A stretch of DNA of 41,432 nucleotides, taken from Desulfobacterales bacterium (lineage in GTDB: Bacteria; Desulfobacterota; Desulfobacteria; Desulfobacterales; JANQIE01). Numbering within the stretch: position 1 is the first letter of the stretch; the number at the start of each line of letters is the position of its first letter. Where the stretch lies: positions 1 through 41,432 of the forward strand of contig JANQIE010000294.1 in the NCBI GenBank assembly GCA_028282295.1. Reading direction: 5' to 3'. The notes under the pieces were generated by a model that was not told where the DNA came from, made no database searches, and was given only the letters and a program-made list of their open reading frames with translations. Position numbers and translations under genes: made by a program. Below, piece after piece: positions 18,771-29,482 of the stretch.

Positions 18771-19367
18771 TTATGCCTCTCCCGTCTGGAAACGCGCAAA
18801 ACGTTTGATCGTAATGTTTTCGCCGGTTTTGGCAATCACCTCGTTTAAATAGTCGGCGATGGAAATGTCGGGATTCTTGACATAAGGCTGATTCATCAGA
18901 CAGCTTTCCTTGAAAAACTTGACAACCCGACCTTCGACGATTTTATCCACCACCTGTTCAGGCTTGCCCATTTCCAGAGCCTGCGCCCGGTAAATTTCTT
19001 TTTCACGCGCCAGTGTGTCCTCGGGAACATCCTCAGGCTTGATGCCGACCGGATTGGAGGCGGCGATATGCATGGCGATATTTTTGGCAAACTCTTTAAA
19101 ATCATCGGTTTTGGCAACGAAATCGGTTTCGCAGTTGACTTCAACCAACACCCCCAGTTTGCCGCCCATATGAATATAGGATTGGATGGTGCCTTCGCTC
19201 ATGGCGCGATCGGCGCGTTTTTGAGCTGTTGCCAAGCCCTTTTTACGTAAAAAATCGATCGCCTTATCAACATCGCCGTCACACTCGGCAAGTGCTTCCT
19301 TGCAATCCATCATGCCGGCTCCGGATTTCTCCCGAAGCTGTTTTACCATCGCTGCTGTGATCGCCAT
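18771..19367 (-). CDS. tsf: Translation elongation factor Ts (short form)
   Basis: Guanine nucleotide exchange factor for EF-Tu. The N-terminal block is VKQLREKSGAGMMDCKEAL, followed by FLRKKGLATAQKRADRAMSEG and the core TDFVAKTD. At 198 residues it is the short form, as in Thermus and several Desulfobacterota, lacking part of the second core domain found in E. coli (283 residues). AGGAG lies seven bases before the ATG. It starts two bases after the rpsB stop. Confidence 0.96.
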   Translation of the reverse strand: MAITAAMVKQLREKSGAGMMDCKEALAECDGDVDKAIDFLRKKGLATAQKRADRAMSEGTIQSYIHMGGKLGVLVEVNCETDFVAKTDDFKEFAKNIAMHIAASNPVGIKPEDVPEDTLAREKEIYRAQALEMGKPEQVVDKIVEGRVVKFFKESCLMNQPYVKNPDISIADYLNEVIAKTGENITIKRFARFQTGEA

Positions 19368-19369
19368 TA

Positions 19370-20278
19370 TTATTCTCCTGTAGTTTCTGAGTCCGTATTT
19401 TCGGTTGTTTGGGTTTCTTCGGTTACGGCAACCGGTGCTTCATCGGTGGCACCACGTTTAATGATCTCAACCACCGGCCCCTCGGTACCGTCGGAAATAA
19501 CCTTGCGTTCGCCCGGTTTCAAGTCGGCTGCCGCGGCTCCCAGTTCAGCACTTTCCTCGTGAGCCTTGTCATCCCTGGCGTGCTGTTTTTCTTCCAGCCG
19601 GGCCTGCCCCTCGATACATGCATCGGCAACACGCGCCGCGAGCAGGCGAATGGCGCGGATGGCGTCATCGTTGCCCGGAATGATGTAATCGATATCATCG
19701 GGATTGCAATTGGTATCGACAACGCCGACAAGGGGGATACCCAACCGCCGGCCTTCACGAACCGCGATGGCTTCGTTTTTTGGATCAACGACAAAAATCG
19801 CGCCCGGCAGCCGGGTCATGTTGCGAATCCCGCCCAGGTTGTTGTCGAGCTTGACGCGCTCTTTGCCCATTTTCAGGCGCTCTTTTTTAGGGAACATATT
19901 TATGGAACCGTCGTTTTCGATTGTATTAAGATAGTTCAGACGGTCGATACTCTTTTTGATGGTCTGGAAATTGGTCAGCATGCCGCCCAGCCAACGATTA
20001 TGAACATAGAACATCTCACAACGATTGGCTTCTTCGTAGATGGATTCACGGGCTTGTTTTTTAGTGCCGACAAAAAGAATGGAATTACCGTTTGCCACGG
20101 TATCGACAACAAAATCGTAAGCGGTTTTAAACATCCGCACGGTTTTTTGCAGGTCAACGATGTAGATGCCATTGCGCGCCCCAAAAATATAAGGCTTCAT
20201 TTTCGGATTCCAACGTTTGGTTTGATGGCCGAAATGCACACCGGCTTCCAACAGTTCTTTCATTGTTACATAAGCCAT
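19370..20278 (-). CDS. rpsB: 30S ribosomal protein S2
   Basis: Small-subunit protein S2. The N-terminus [21 protein letters not shown] and internal blocks [28 protein letters not shown] and [25 protein letters not shown] are diagnostic. At 302 residues it carries a C-terminal acidic, Thr/Glu-rich extension of about 60 residues beyond the core. GGGAG lies about six bases before the ATG. The 157-base gap to prmC may contain a promoter (a TTGACG sequence is present on the minus strand), but I could not define a -10 box. Confidence 0.97.
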   Translation of the reverse strand: MAYVTMKELLEAGVHFGHQTKRWNPKMKPYIFGARNGIYIVDLQKTVRMFKTAYDFVVDTVANGNSILFVGTKKQARESIYEEANRCEMFYVHNRWLGGMLTNFQTIKKSIDRLNYLNTIENDGSINMFPKKERLKMGKERVKLDNNLGGIRNMTRLPGAIFVVDPKNEAIAVREGRRLGIPLVGVVDTNCNPDDIDYIIPGNDDAIRAIRLLAARVADACIEGQARLEEKQHARDDKAHEESAELGAAAADLKPGERKVISDGTEGPVVEIIKRGATDEAPVAVTEETQTTENTDSETTGE

Positions 20279-20435
20279 GGATTACTCCCTTTCTCACGTT
20301 TGGTTTTGACCACCGCCTTCGTCAACTCCGCGCTCAACTTTCGCCCGACGCAAAAGCACCAGAGCTGCGGATCCAAAGACGTGCGTTTTAAAATCAGGTT
20401 TTGTTAACAGTTTTTGGTATGATGCGCAATATTTT

Positions 20436-21350
20436 TTATGCCCGATTGGTCGCTTTTTTGTATAGTTGCGCCACACGATCGAGACCGGCGTAATCAGTAT
20501 AAAACCGGGGACTTTCGTAGGCGGGATACATGGCGGCAATAGCAACTAACGCTTCTTTCTGGTCATATCCGATTTCGAGCATCAAGGCTCCTTGGGGGGA
20601 CAACCGCATCGCCGCTTCACTAACAATGTTGCGAACCGCATCCAGACCGTCCACACCACCGTTCAATGCCGATTTGGGTTCGTACTGCAGGATCTCGGGT
20701 TGCAGCTTTTCAATCTGTTCTGTTGGGATATAGGGAGGATTGGAAATAATCAAATCAAACGGGGCCGCAACGGGTTTCATCGGATCAAACCAATCGGCCG
20801 CAAAAAAACGGACCGATTGCGCCAGGTTATGATGCCGGGCATTTTGCCGCGCCACAGCCAATGCCGCGAGCGAATAATCACACGCATACAACCGGTCATC
20901 GGGCCGTTCGGCAGCCAAAGCCAGACTGATCGCACCGCTACCGGTGCCCAGTTCCAGGATCCGCGCCGTTTTTTGCCCGTGGGCATTGTTTAAAAAATCC
21001 AAGGCCCGTTCAACCAGGCACTCGGTTTCGGGCCGGGGAATCAACACGGCCGGCGATACCGCCAATCCCATTGACCAAAACTCTTTGTTGCCGACGATAT
21101 ACGCCACCGGTTCGCGCTGTGCGCGCCTTTTTATCAGGGCTTTGTAGGCGACCAGTTCGGTTTCGGCGAGTGGCTGGTCGTACCGCAAATACAGATCGAT
21201 ACGTTTTAAGACGAGCGTGTGGGCCAATAAGATCTCGGCGGATGCGCGGGGGCTTTCAACCTGCCGGCTCCGAAAGTAGCCGGTGGTCCATTCAAGCAAT
21301 CGCAGAATTGTCCAGGGTCTGTTGCTATTGGCTTGATTCGGATTCGGCAT
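20436..21350 (-). CDS. prmC: Release factor glutamine N5-methyltransferase
   Basis: SAM-dependent methyltransferase that modifies the GGQ glutamine of peptide release factors. It has the SAM-binding motif [15 protein letters not shown] and the catalytic motif [13 protein letters not shown]. The N-terminal helical domain includes [14 protein letters not shown]. 304 residues. It overlaps the end of prfA, its substrate gene, by 26 bases, the common prfA-prmC arrangement. Confidence 0.95.
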   Translation of the reverse strand: MPNPNQANSNRPWTILRLLEWTTGYFRSRQVESPRASAEILLAHTLVLKRIDLYLRYDQPLAETELVAYKALIKRRAQREPVAYIVGNKEFWSMGLAVSPAVLIPRPETECLVERALDFLNNAHGQKTARILELGTGSGAISLALAAERPDDRLYACDYSLAALAVARQNARHHNLAQSVRFFAADWFDPMKPVAAPFDLIISNPPYIPTEQIEKLQPEILQYEPKSALNGGVDGLDAVRNIVSEAAMRLSPQGALMLEIGYDQKEALVAIAAMYPAYESPRFYTDYAGLDRVAQLYKKATNRA

Positions 21351-22404
21351 TTTTCAGAGCCTGGGCTTGGTAGAATGTCGTCAGTTGCTCGATGATCTCT
21401 TCAATATCGCCCTGCAGAATCGATTCCAGCTTGTACAGTGTCAATCCGATTCGGTGATCGGTTACACGCCCTTGGGGAAAATTATAGGTTCGGATGCGAC
21501 CGGACCGGTCGCCGGATCCGATTTGACTTTTGCGTTCCTTGGATCGCTGGTCATTCTGCTCTTGTTGCATTTTATCCAACAGCCGTGCGCGCAGAACTTT
21601 GAGTGCCTTGGCCTTGTTCTTGATTTGCGATTTCTCGTCCTGACAGGTTACGACCAAACCGGTGGGCAGATGAGTAATGCGTACCGCTGAATCAGTGGTG
21701 TTGACCGACTGTCCGCCGGGCCCCGTGGATCGGTAAACATCGATTTTCAGTTCATTCTGCTCGATATCCACTTCGACATCCTCGGCCTCCGGCAACACCG
21801 CCACGGTAACCGCCGATGTATGAATCCGGCCCTGGGTTTCGGTGGTCGGCACGCGCTGAACCCGATGGGTACCGCTCTCATATTTAAGACGGCTATAGGC
21901 CCGCTCGCCCTGAATCATGGCGATAACCTCTTTCAAACCACCGACACCGGTGCCATGATGCGTGATGACATCGACTTTCCACTTTTTTTGCTCGGCGTAC
22001 CGGCTGTACATCTTGAACAAGTCGCCGGCGAACAACCCGGCTTCGTCGCCCCCCGTGCCCGCGCGAATTTCCAGCAGCACGTTTTTATCATCGTTCGGAT
22101 CCTTGGGCATCAACAGCAGCTTGAGCTCCTTTTCCAGACGCTCCTGTTCTTCGGTCAGCATACCGACCTCATCGCGGGCAAGATCCTTGATGTCCGGATC
22201 ACTGTCCTGCATGAGTTCATAACTGTCCTCAAGATCCTGCCCAACCTTGCGATAGACGCGGTAAACCGTAACCACCTTATTGATTTCGGCATGCTCGCGA
22301 ACGTATTTCCGGTATAAATTGCGATCCTGCACAACTTTGGGGTCGCTGAGCAATTTTTCCAATTCATGAAATCGTTCTTCAACACCTGATAGTTTGTCGA
22401 ACAT
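21325..22404 (-). CDS. prfA: Peptide chain release factor 1
   Basis: Recognises UAA and UAG. It carries the GGQ loop ([16 protein letters not shown]) and the RF1-type codon-recognition tripeptide PxT in [17 protein letters not shown], which separates it from RF2 (SPF). Also seen is [20 protein letters not shown]. 359 residues is the standard length. It lies downstream of rpmE across a strong terminator-like hairpin. Confidence 0.96.
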   Translation of the reverse strand: MFDKLSGVEERFHELEKLLSDPKVVQDRNLYRKYVREHAEINKVVTVYRVYRKVGQDLEDSYELMQDSDPDIKDLARDEVGMLTEEQERLEKELKLLLMPKDPNDDKNVLLEIRAGTGGDEAGLFAGDLFKMYSRYAEQKKWKVDVITHHGTGVGGLKEVIAMIQGERAYSRLKYESGTHRVQRVPTTETQGRIHTSAVTVAVLPEAEDVEVDIEQNELKIDVYRSTGPGGQSVNTTDSAVRITHLPTGLVVTCQDEKSQIKNKAKALKVLRARLLDKMQQEQNDQRSKERKSQIGSGDRSGRIRTYNFPQGRVTDHRIGLTLYKLESILQGDIEEIIEQLTTFYQAQALKNAESESSQ

Positions 22405-22447
22405 TCAAGCAAACCTTTCGTATAGTTCTCGCCACTCAAACGCGAAA

Positions 22448-22494
22448 AAGCCGATGGCGGTTGGTTGTCAAATTCACCAACCGCACATCGGCTT
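22448..22494 (-). terminator. Intrinsic terminator after rpmE
   Basis: AAGCCGATGGCGGTTGG pairs with CCAACCGCACATCGGCTT around a 12-base loop, with one mismatch. On the minus strand the stem ends in TTTTT. It lies 18 bases past the rpmE stop and 44 bases before prfA, so it probably separates rho-rpmE from prfA-prmC. Confidence 0.85.
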
Positions 22495-22511
22495 CAAAAA
22501 GCTTGGCAGAG

Positions 22512-22721
22512 CTATTTCTTTTGGTATTTTTCGTATTTCTTGCGAAAACGCTCAATACGACCGGCAGTATCCACAAGCTTTTGCTTGCCGGTGAAAAACG
22601 GATGACACGCGCTGCAAATCTCAACGGAAATATCCGCCTTGGTGGAACCGGCTTCGACCGTATTGCCGCAAGCACACTTTATCGCCGTTAGATGATATTC
22701 TGGATGGATTCCTTCTTTCAT
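22512..22721 (-). CDS. rpmE: 50S ribosomal protein L31, zinc-binding form
   Basis: 69 residues. The zinc-ligand cysteines of the C+ form are present: KCACGNT and EICSACHPF. The C-terminal [18 protein letters not shown] is typical. The presence of the zinc ligands means it is not the zinc-free paralogue. AGGGGG lies about ten bases before the ATG. It follows rho by 48 bases. Confidence 0.96.
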   Translation of the reverse strand: MKEGIHPEYHLTAIKCACGNTVEAGSTKADISVEICSACHPFFTGKQKLVDTAGRIERFRKKYEKYQKK

Positions 22722-22769
22722 TGTAATTCTAGCCCCCTACGATGGATTTTCGAGGTATCCGAGCACCTC

Positions 22770-24017
22770 TTAGGTATTCATTGAATCAAGAAATTTTTTA
22801 TTATCCTTGGTTCCTTCCATTTTTTCAAGTAAAAATTCCATGCTGTCAATCGGATTCAGGGAAGAAAGCAGCTTTCGTAGAATCCACACACGATTGAGCG
22901 TCTCTTCGCTGAGCAACAGTTCTTCCTTGCGCGTACCTGATTTTTTAATATCGATGGCCGGGAAGATGCGTTTATCGGATAAGCGGCGATCCAGATGGGT
23001 TTCCATATTGCCGGTGCCCTTGAATTCCTCGAAAATAACCTCATCCATGCGGCTGCCTGTGTCAATCAAGGCCGTTGCAATGATCGTCAAGCTGCCGCCC
23101 TCCTCGATGTTACGCGCGGCGCCGAAAAATCTTTTCGGCCGCTGCAAGGCATTGGAATCAACCCCGCCGGATAAAATCTTGCCGCTGGGTGGCATTACGG
23201 AGTTGTACGCCCTTGCAAGGCGAGTGATGCTGTCCAGCAGAATGACCACATCCTTTTTATGCTCGACCAGCCTTTTCGCTTTCTCGATTACCATCTCCGC
23301 AACCTGCACATGACGCTCGGCCGGTTCGTCAAAAGTAGAGCTGATCACCTCCCCGCGCACCGAGCGTTGCATGTCGGTCACTTCCTCGGGCCGTTCGTCA
23401 ATCAGCAATACAAACAGGACAATGTCTTTGTGATTCGCCACCAGGCTGTTGGCAATCGATTGCAGCAGCATGGTTTTACCGGTACGCGGTGGTGAAACGA
23501 TCAACCCGCGTTGCCCGAAACCGATGGGGGTCACCAAATCCATGATCCGGACCGAGTACCCTTTGGGTTTGGTTTCAAGGGAGATTTTTTTTTCGGGATA
23601 GAGTGGGGTGAGATTGTCGAACAGAATTTTTTCACGGGCGACCTCAGGGTCTTCATAGTTGACCGCCTCGACTTTTAGCAGGGCGAAATAACGCTCCGAT
23701 TCCTTGGGCTGGCGAATCTGACCGGAAATTGTATCACCGGTGCGCAAATTAAAACGCCGAATCTGAGACGGCGAGACGTAAATGTCATCCGGTCCGGGCA
23801 GGTAATTAAAATCAGGTGACCGCAAAAACCCAAAACCATCAGGCAATATTTCCAAGGTGCCCTCACCGAAAATCAACCCGTTTTTCTCGATCTGCGCTTG
23901 AAGTAATGCAAAGATCAACTCCTGTTTGCGCATGCCGGCGGCACCGTCGATTTTGAATTTTTTAGCAATCGTGGTCAGTTCGCTAATCTTTTTGTCTTTC
24001 AGTTCTACAATGTTCAT
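22770..24017 (-). CDS. rho: Transcription termination factor Rho
   Basis: RNA-dependent ATPase that ends transcription. The N-terminal Rho domain is followed by the cold-shock-like RNA-binding fold ([26 protein letters not shown]). The ATPase core has Walker A PPRTGKT and Walker [18 protein letters not shown], and the Q-loop region [16 protein letters not shown] is also present. 415 residues. GGGG lies about ten bases upstream of the ATG. The gene has an unusually long upstream region (about 400 bases from the best promoter), consistent with attenuation-type self-control known for rho elsewhere; that control is inferred here. Confidence 0.97.
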   Translation of the reverse strand: MNIVELKDKKISELTTIAKKFKIDGAAGMRKQELIFALLQAQIEKNGLIFGEGTLEILPDGFGFLRSPDFNYLPGPDDIYVSPSQIRRFNLRTGDTISGQIRQPKESERYFALLKVEAVNYEDPEVAREKILFDNLTPLYPEKKISLETKPKGYSVRIMDLVTPIGFGQRGLIVSPPRTGKTMLLQSIANSLVANHKDIVLFVLLIDERPEEVTDMQRSVRGEVISSTFDEPAERHVQVAEMVIEKAKRLVEHKKDVVILLDSITRLARAYNSVMPPSGKILSGGVDSNALQRPKRFFGAARNIEEGGSLTIIATALIDTGSRMDEVIFEEFKGTGNMETHLDRRLSDKRIFPAIDIKKSGTRKEELLLSEETLNRVWILRKLLSSLNPIDSMEFLLEKMEGTKDNKKFLDSMNT

Positions 24018-24144
24018 TTATTGATTACCCCGCGAAATATTTTTTTTGCGATAACGAACAATACTCTCGTCATTTTGGAAGCTCTGCTATTAAATTTTCT
24101 GTATTACGCACAACGTTCACATACAAACGACGGCGTTCATATCG

Positions 24145-24172
24145 AGCGAACGCACTGTAGCGAACGCACTGT
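24145..24172. repeat. 14-base tandem duplication in the rho leader
   Basis: AGCGAACGCACTGT is present twice in direct succession (24145-24158 and 24159-24172), followed by A. It may be replication slippage or a small repeated binding site. Confidence 0.8.
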
Positions 24173-24419
24173 ATATTTGAGTTATAAAGGACCAACCCAC
24201 AACACCGACTTGAATCGAAATTGCCGAGCAGCGTGAAATTCCGAAGAATTCATTCCAGTCATTGCACAGGCATATCCATTTCGGTATTAACCCACAATCG
24301 GGGTGTTAAAAGGGCTGGATCCATGCTGGCTATTATGGAGATTTTGAGCGCTGTTAAACTGCGAATGAAGAAATTATAGGTATTAGCTCCGACAGGCGGG
24401 CGCCTCATTCTTGGCAGGA

Positions 24420-24447
24420 CCTATACCAAGATACCATACTATGTCAA
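24420..24447 (-). promoter_or_regulatory. Sigma-70-type promoter for rho
   Basis: On the minus strand TTGACA (24447-24442) and TATAGG (24425-24420) are 16 bases apart, just past the end of coaE and pointing towards rho. The -35 box is a perfect match; the -10 matches four of six. Confidence 0.6.
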
Positions 24448-24469
24448 GCGCTTTTGATTGCTACTGCTG

Positions 24470-25081
24470 TTATTGATAAAGCTTTTTAAAAAGAAGGTCA
24501 ACAGAATTTGTCATTTTATCATAATCACCCTCATTTTTTATCACAAAATCAGCATGTTCGATCTTGTAGGCCTCGGACAATTGCGTGGAGATCAAATCCC
24601 GCGCGGCCGTTTTGTCGATACCATCGCGGGTCGCAATGCGTGCAATCCGAGTTTCCGTGGCGGCAGTGACGACCAGCACCTTGTCGAAATGATCGGCCAG
24701 GTTGAGTTCATACAAAAGAGGAACCTCGACAACAATCAACTTCCGGCCGGCCTTCTGTGCCGATGTGATTCGGGCGTGCATCAGGTTAAGGATGGCCGGA
24801 TGCATGATCCGGTCAAGTTGTTCGCGCTTGACAGTATCAGTGACGATTTCGTTTCGCAACCAAGCGCGGTCCAGCGTGCCGTCGGCTAGCAGGGCCCGCT
24901 TGCCAAAGCCGGCGACAATCTGTTTTAAAGCCGCTGAGCCGGGAACGACCACGCTACGAGCCAACTCGTCGGAACTGATGCAACAGGCGCCAAGTTCCTT
25001 TAAACGATTGCATACCGCAGATTTGCCGGAACCCGCCCCACCGGTGACCGCCAACAGCACACTTGCTTGCGTGGGATTCAT
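24470..25081 (-). CDS. coaE: Dephospho-CoA kinase
   Basis: Last step of CoA synthesis, adding the 3'-phosphate. The P-loop is LLAVTGGAGSGKSAVCNRL near the N-terminus. VVEVPLLYELNLADHFDKVLVV and RIARIATRDGIDKTAARDLI are family blocks. I use the ATG at 25081 (203 residues, the family's normal size) rather than the open frame to 25171, whose extra 30 residues look unlike CoaE. No strong ribosome binding site is visible for either start. It diverges from cca with about 130 bases between them. Confidence 0.93.
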   Translation of the reverse strand: MNPTQASVLLAVTGGAGSGKSAVCNRLKELGACCISSDELARSVVVPGSAALKQIVAGFGKRALLADGTLDRAWLRNEIVTDTVKREQLDRIMHPAILNLMHARITSAQKAGRKLIVVEVPLLYELNLADHFDKVLVVTAATETRIARIATRDGIDKTAARDLISTQLSEAYKIEHADFVIKNEGDYDKMTNSVDLLFKKLYQ

Positions 25082-25209
25082 TAGATCAATTGTCCGCTTA
25101 TTGTCGTTTTTTTCATTGGCGAAACGCGAAACGTTTTTTATCGTGATTGAATCGCCGATATGATAGACCAATCATCTAAAAAATCAAGGGACGCAAATCG
25201 GATCAAAAA

Positions 25210-26595
25210 ATGATGCTCAACTTACCGGAAGAATTGCAGGGGCTCGACTCGACAGGCTGGCTCGTAGGCGGCTGTGTGCGGGACCTTCTCCTGGGCCGCA
25301 ATCCCATGGATTACGACATAGCTGTTGCCGGGGCTCCAGCTCGGATTGCCAAAGCGCTTGCCCGCCGGACACGGGGCCGTATTGTCGAGTTGGGTAAACC
25401 GGGGCTGGCGCTAACCCGCATTGTGACGCCTGAATTCATCATCGACCTGACACCGTTAAACGGACCCAATATCGACACGGACCTGCGCCACCGCGACTTC
25501 ACGGTCAATGCCATTGCTTATGACCTGCAGGCTGGCCGGATTATCGATCCGGTCGGCGGCCGAAAAGCGTTGCAGCAGAAAGTCATCCGCCAGGTCACCG
25601 ATGACGCGTTTAAGCAGGACCCGGTGCGGCTGCTAAGGGCATTTCGCATGGCGGCCATTTTGAACTTCAACATTGCAAATGACACCTTGATGCGCATCAA
25701 ACACGATGCGCCTTTAATCAGCCGGTCCGCCGGCGAACGAGTACATGCAGAACTCCTTAAGATGATATCCCGGCCGCGGGTTGCAGGCTACATCCGCCAA
25801 ATGGTCGACGCCGGCTTCTGGGACCATCTATTTCCGGAAATGGCCCGGATGGCAGACTGCCGCCAGGGCCGCCATCATGAATACGATGTATTGGAACACA
25901 CGCTGCAGGTCTTCGGGCACCTGGAAACGATCATCGGGCAGCCGCCCCAAACACCGGTGATGCAAATGTTGCATCGTTTGATCACCGCCGACGCCAAAAA
26001 AATCACCTTGTTGAAGATCGCGGCCCTAATGCACGACAGCGGCAAACCGGCTGCGCGTTCGATCGGTTCCGATGGCCGGATTCATTTTTACGGCCATGAA
26101 AAAAAAAGCACCGGCATCGCATTGAACATGTGCCGGCGACTAAAATTCTCCAATCAGGAAACGACTTTTGTGGAATCGATTGTCCGCCATCACCAACGAC
26201 CGCTTATGTTGTTTAAAGCCGAAAACATCAATGCCCTGACGCGCAAGGGGATCGCCCGCTTCTGTATCCGCTGCGGCGAGTATACCCCCTGGGTGCTGCT
26301 GCACGCGATGGCCGACATGCGCGGTAAAAGCGCGGCGCCCAGAGCAAAGTTGCAATCATTCAACGAACTGGTCCAAAGACTGCTGCATGTTTACTTCCAT
26401 GAATTCAGCGTGCAGAAAAACGCGCCGCCTTTAATTACCGGACACGATTTGATTCAAGACTTCAATCTCAAGCCGTCGGCCTTGTTCAAAACAATCCTGA
26501 ACCACATTGCGGAACTACAGATAGCCGGCCAGATCGAATCGCGGGAGCAAGCCCTTGACCGGGTCCGCCGGTATCTGGTCCGGCACTCACCGTGA
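25210..26595 (+). CDS. cca: CCA-adding enzyme / tRNA nucleotidyltransferase with HD domain
   Basis: Class II polynucleotide polymerase that builds or repairs the tRNA CCA end. The catalytic head has LVGGCVRDLLLGRNPMDYDIAV (GG and DxD motifs) and DLRHRDFTVNAIAYD. The RNA-binding neck includes DPVRLLRAFRMAA. A C-terminal HD domain (EYDVLEHTLQVFG, AALMHDSGKP) suggests phosphohydrolase activity on tRNA ends or cyclic phosphates. 461 residues. Because the tRNA in this window already encodes CCA, repair could be a main role; whether the enzyme adds all of CCA or only part cannot be told from this sequence. Confidence 0.92.
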   Translation: MMLNLPEELQGLDSTGWLVGGCVRDLLLGRNPMDYDIAVAGAPARIAKALARRTRGRIVELGKPGLALTRIVTPEFIIDLTPLNGPNIDTDLRHRDFTVNAIAYDLQAGRIIDPVGGRKALQQKVIRQVTDDAFKQDPVRLLRAFRMAAILNFNIANDTLMRIKHDAPLISRSAGERVHAELLKMISRPRVAGYIRQMVDAGFWDHLFPEMARMADCRQGRHHEYDVLEHTLQVFGHLETIIGQPPQTPVMQMLHRLITADAKKITLLKIAALMHDSGKPAARSIGSDGRIHFYGHEKKSTGIALNMCRRLKFSNQETTFVESIVRHHQRPLMLFKAENINALTRKGIARFCIRCGEYTPWVLLHAMADMRGKSAAPRAKLQSFNELVQRLLHVYFHEFSVQKNAPPLITGHDLIQDFNLKPSALFKTILNHIAELQIAGQIESREQALDRVRRYLVRHSP

Positions 26596-26654
26596 CGGTT
26601 GCCAACCGGGCTCGCACCGCCTATTCCCGAAGCAGCCGTGCAATTTGATAGGAC

Positions 26655-26683
26655 TTGACACACTATACGGTTTCAGTCATATT
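26655..26683 (+). promoter_or_regulatory. Sigma-70-type promoter for adk
   Basis: TTGACA (26655-26660) and CATATT (26678-26683) with a 17-base spacer, about 100 bases before adk, in the 191-base gap after cca. Confidence 0.55.
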
Positions 26684-26729
26684 GCGGCATCGTAACAACG
26701 GCTTGCGCACATTGAGCCGCTCAGGATGA

Positions 26730-27449
<720 letters not shown>

Positions 27450-27479
27450 CGGCATTGCTCAAACCAGCAGGTCTTGCAA

Positions 27480-27514
27480 AAATCCGCAGCCGCATCAATG
27501 GGGGCTGCGGATTT
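27480..27514 (+). terminator. Intrinsic terminator after adk
   Basis: AAATCCGCAGCC pairs perfectly with GGCTGCGGATTT, followed by CTTG. It lies about 30 bases past the adk stop. Confidence 0.85.
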
Positions 27515-27573
27515 CTTGTACCGGCATCTCACCGGCAACAAACCATGAATCCATAATTCTTCAATTTTTTGGG

Positions 27574-27602
27574 TTGCAGTAGAAACAGAAATGATCTATA
27601 GG
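27574..27602 (+). promoter_or_regulatory. Sigma-70-type promoter for rpsU
   Basis: TTGCAG (27574-27579), 17-base spacer, TATAGG (27597-27602), about 55 bases before the rpsU start. Confidence 0.5.
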
Positions 27603-27657
27603 AAATGGCTTAGTTCATAACTAACCATCCGAATTAGTGATGGGACGAAAGGGGCGT

Positions 27658-27867
27658 GTGAGTTTGAAGGCGATTGAAGTTAAGGTTTTCGATAACGACC
27701 TTGAAAAGGCCATGCGGATTTTGAAGAAAAAAATCCAGAACGATGGGCTTTTCAAGCGTCTGAAGCTGAAAAAAAGTTATGAAAAACCGAGCGAGTACCG
27801 CCGTCGCAAGCAGCGTGAAGCCTTGAGGCGTCAACGAATAGCAGCTGCCAGAAGATACCGCAGATAA
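27658..27867 (+). CDS. rpsU: 30S ribosomal protein S21
   Basis: Small basic ribosomal protein involved in translation initiation. The sequence IEVKVFDNDLEKAMRILKKKI and YEKPSEYRRRKQREALRR is diagnostic of S21. The start is uncertain: GTG at 27658 or TTG at 27664 both lie behind AAAGGGG, and the frame is open to 27637. The shorter forms give the normal size (67-69 residues). It has its own promoter and is followed by a clear terminator. Confidence 0.93.
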   Translation: MSLKAIEVKVFDNDLEKAMRILKKKIQNDGLFKRLKLKKSYEKPSEYRRRKQREALRRQRIAAARRYRR

Positions 27868-27894
27868 CTGTTAACGATCAGTCCAAGCAAGGAG

Positions 27895-27927
27895 CCCGGT
27901 AAAATAACGCATTTTGCCGGGTTTTTT
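27895..27927 (+). terminator. Intrinsic terminator after rpsU
   Basis: CCCGGTAAAAT pairs with ATTTTGCCGGG (one G-U pair) and is followed directly by TTTTTT. The folC start codon comes only six bases after the T-run. Confidence 0.9.
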
Positions 27928-27932
27928 ATTCC

Positions 27933-29288
27933 ATGACCATGACCGAAAAATATCATGACTGCCTTCAAGCCATGTATAGCCTCAAGCGTTTCGGCATCAA
28001 ACTTGGTTTGGATGTGATCAAAACAATTTTGGCAAACCTGAACAACCCCCAGAACAGCTTCCAGGCCATCCACATTGCCGGCACCAACGGCAAAGGCTCG
28101 GTGGCCGCGGCCCTGGCCAATATATTCCAGGCCGCCGGCTATTGCACCGGCCTTTACACGTCACCCCACCTGGTTCACTTTAACGAACGCATCTGCACCA
28201 ATGGTCAACCGATAAGCGATGAATCCGTTCTCAAATCGTTCAACGCCGTGCAACAGGCGCATGCCTCGGACCGGGAACCGACCTTTTTCGAATACACCAC
28301 CGCCATGGCGTTTCACGAATTTGCACGTCGCAATGTCCAGTGGGCCGTCATCGAAACCGGCATGGGGGGACGTCTGGATGCCACCAATATCCTCGAGCCC
28401 AGACTGAGCATTGTCACCAATGTTTCCATGGAGCATCAAGAGTATTTGGGCAACTCGCTTGCCCAAATCGCCGCTGAAAAAGGCGGCATTATCAAGCCGA
28501 ATGTACCGGTCATAACCGGTGTGCATCAAAAATCGGCCCTGCACGTAGTCAAACAGATAGCCTTGAAACAATCCGCACCATTGTATCGTCGCGGACACGA
28601 TTTTAGAGTGCGCCGTTGTGCGCACGGCGCATTCAACTACTATGGCATTGATCATATCTGGCGCAAAATGAAGGCCGGGCTTTTGGGAAACCATCAAATC
28701 GACAACGCCGCCCTGACGCTTGCGGCCTGCGAGACCTTGCAACACCGGGGGGCCAAACTGACGGAAGAAATGATTCGTAGTGGCTTGTTGCAAACCCAAT
28801 GGCCCGGACGCCTGGAGTTGATTTCGGAAAAACCCGCCGTGCTGCTCGACGGCGCCCACAACCTTGAAGCCGCCAAGGCATTAGCACGGTTCCTGGAAAC
28901 CGACTGGGGCAAGCACAACATCACCCTGGTCGCCGGCATCTCGGATGACAAAGCCTATCGCCCCATGCTTGAATGCCTGTTGCCCGTGTGCCGACGCGCC
29001 ATCCTGACCAGGCCCAAAATCGAACGTGCCATGCAGCCGGAGAAATTGCTGCCGGTGGCGCGGTCGATGATCGACGATATCCAGATTGTAACCGATGTCG
29101 AGGCTGCGGTGCGTCAAGCCGTGTCGGACGCCGGACCAGGCGACGCGGTATGCGTAGCCGGTTCCCTCTACCTCGTCGGTGAAGCCCGGGAGGCGCTGCA
29201 AATGATCGGCCTCGGTGAAAAAGATGACCCAAAAGATGTCGCCGATCCAACCGAACCGGCTCAACACAACTTCAAGTTTCAGGCTTGA
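27933..29288 (+). CDS. folC: Folylpolyglutamate synthase / dihydrofolate synthase
   Basis: Mur-ligase-family enzyme that adds glutamate to dihydropteroate or folates. The N-terminus MYSLKRFGIKLGL is typical. The P-loop is IAGTNGKGSVAAAL, followed by GLYTSPHLVHFNERI. The later motif LLDGAHNLEAAKAL is the family's C-terminal signature. 451 residues. No ribosome binding site is visible, because the rpsU terminator T-run abuts the start; expression may depend on read-through or a downstream start. It ends 61 bases before a tRNA gene. Confidence 0.94.
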   Translation: MTMTEKYHDCLQAMYSLKRFGIKLGLDVIKTILANLNNPQNSFQAIHIAGTNGKGSVAAALANIFQAAGYCTGLYTSPHLVHFNERICTNGQPISDESVLKSFNAVQQAHASDREPTFFEYTTAMAFHEFARRNVQWAVIETGMGGRLDATNILEPRLSIVTNVSMEHQEYLGNSLAQIAAEKGGIIKPNVPVITGVHQKSALHVVKQIALKQSAPLYRRGHDFRVRRCAHGAFNYYGIDHIWRKMKAGLLGNHQIDNAALTLAACETLQHRGAKLTEEMIRSGLLQTQWPGRLELISEKPAVLLDGAHNLEAAKALARFLETDWGKHNITLVAGISDDKAYRPMLECLLPVCRRAILTRPKIERAMQPEKLLPVARSMIDDIQIVTDVEAAVRQAVSDAGPGDAVCVAGSLYLVGEAREALQMIGLGEKDDPKDVADPTEPAQHNFKFQA

Positions 29289-29315
29289 CTTGTGCAACCG
29301 GATTAAGTAATTACC

Positions 29316-29348
29316 CTTAGGCTCGCACAAAAACAATTTCACATTTTA
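29316..29348 (+). repeat. 33-base dispersed repeat, copy A
   Basis: CTTAGGCTCGC-ACAAAAACAATTTCACATTTTA. It recurs at 41331-41364 with two substitutions and one extra G, and a 16-base piece occurs inverted at 38185-38200. It directly precedes the tRNA. Confidence 0.75.
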
Positions 29349-29349
29349 G

Positions 29350-29426
<77 letters not shown>

Positions 29427-29482
29427 TCTCATCCCCTCACCCACAACCGAAGCAACCCGTTCCGCCGTTCGGTCTACTCACT

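Larger units (their letters stand above)
24018..24469 (-). other. Rho leader / rho-coaE intergenic region
   Basis: About 450 bases without a convincing gene. On the minus strand it starts near coaE with a good promoter (24420-24447), then runs about 400 bases to rho. It contains a small hairpin with a UUCG-type loop (GAATTC-TTCG-GAATTTC, 24235-24253) and an exact 14-base tandem duplication at 24145-24172. A long leader fits autoregulated termination, but no specific attenuator fold was established. Confidence 0.5.

Noticed and set aside
22722-22769. Terminator hairpin between rho and rpmE (GAGGT/ACCTC)
   Set aside because: The stem is only five pairs and no T-run follows on the minus strand.
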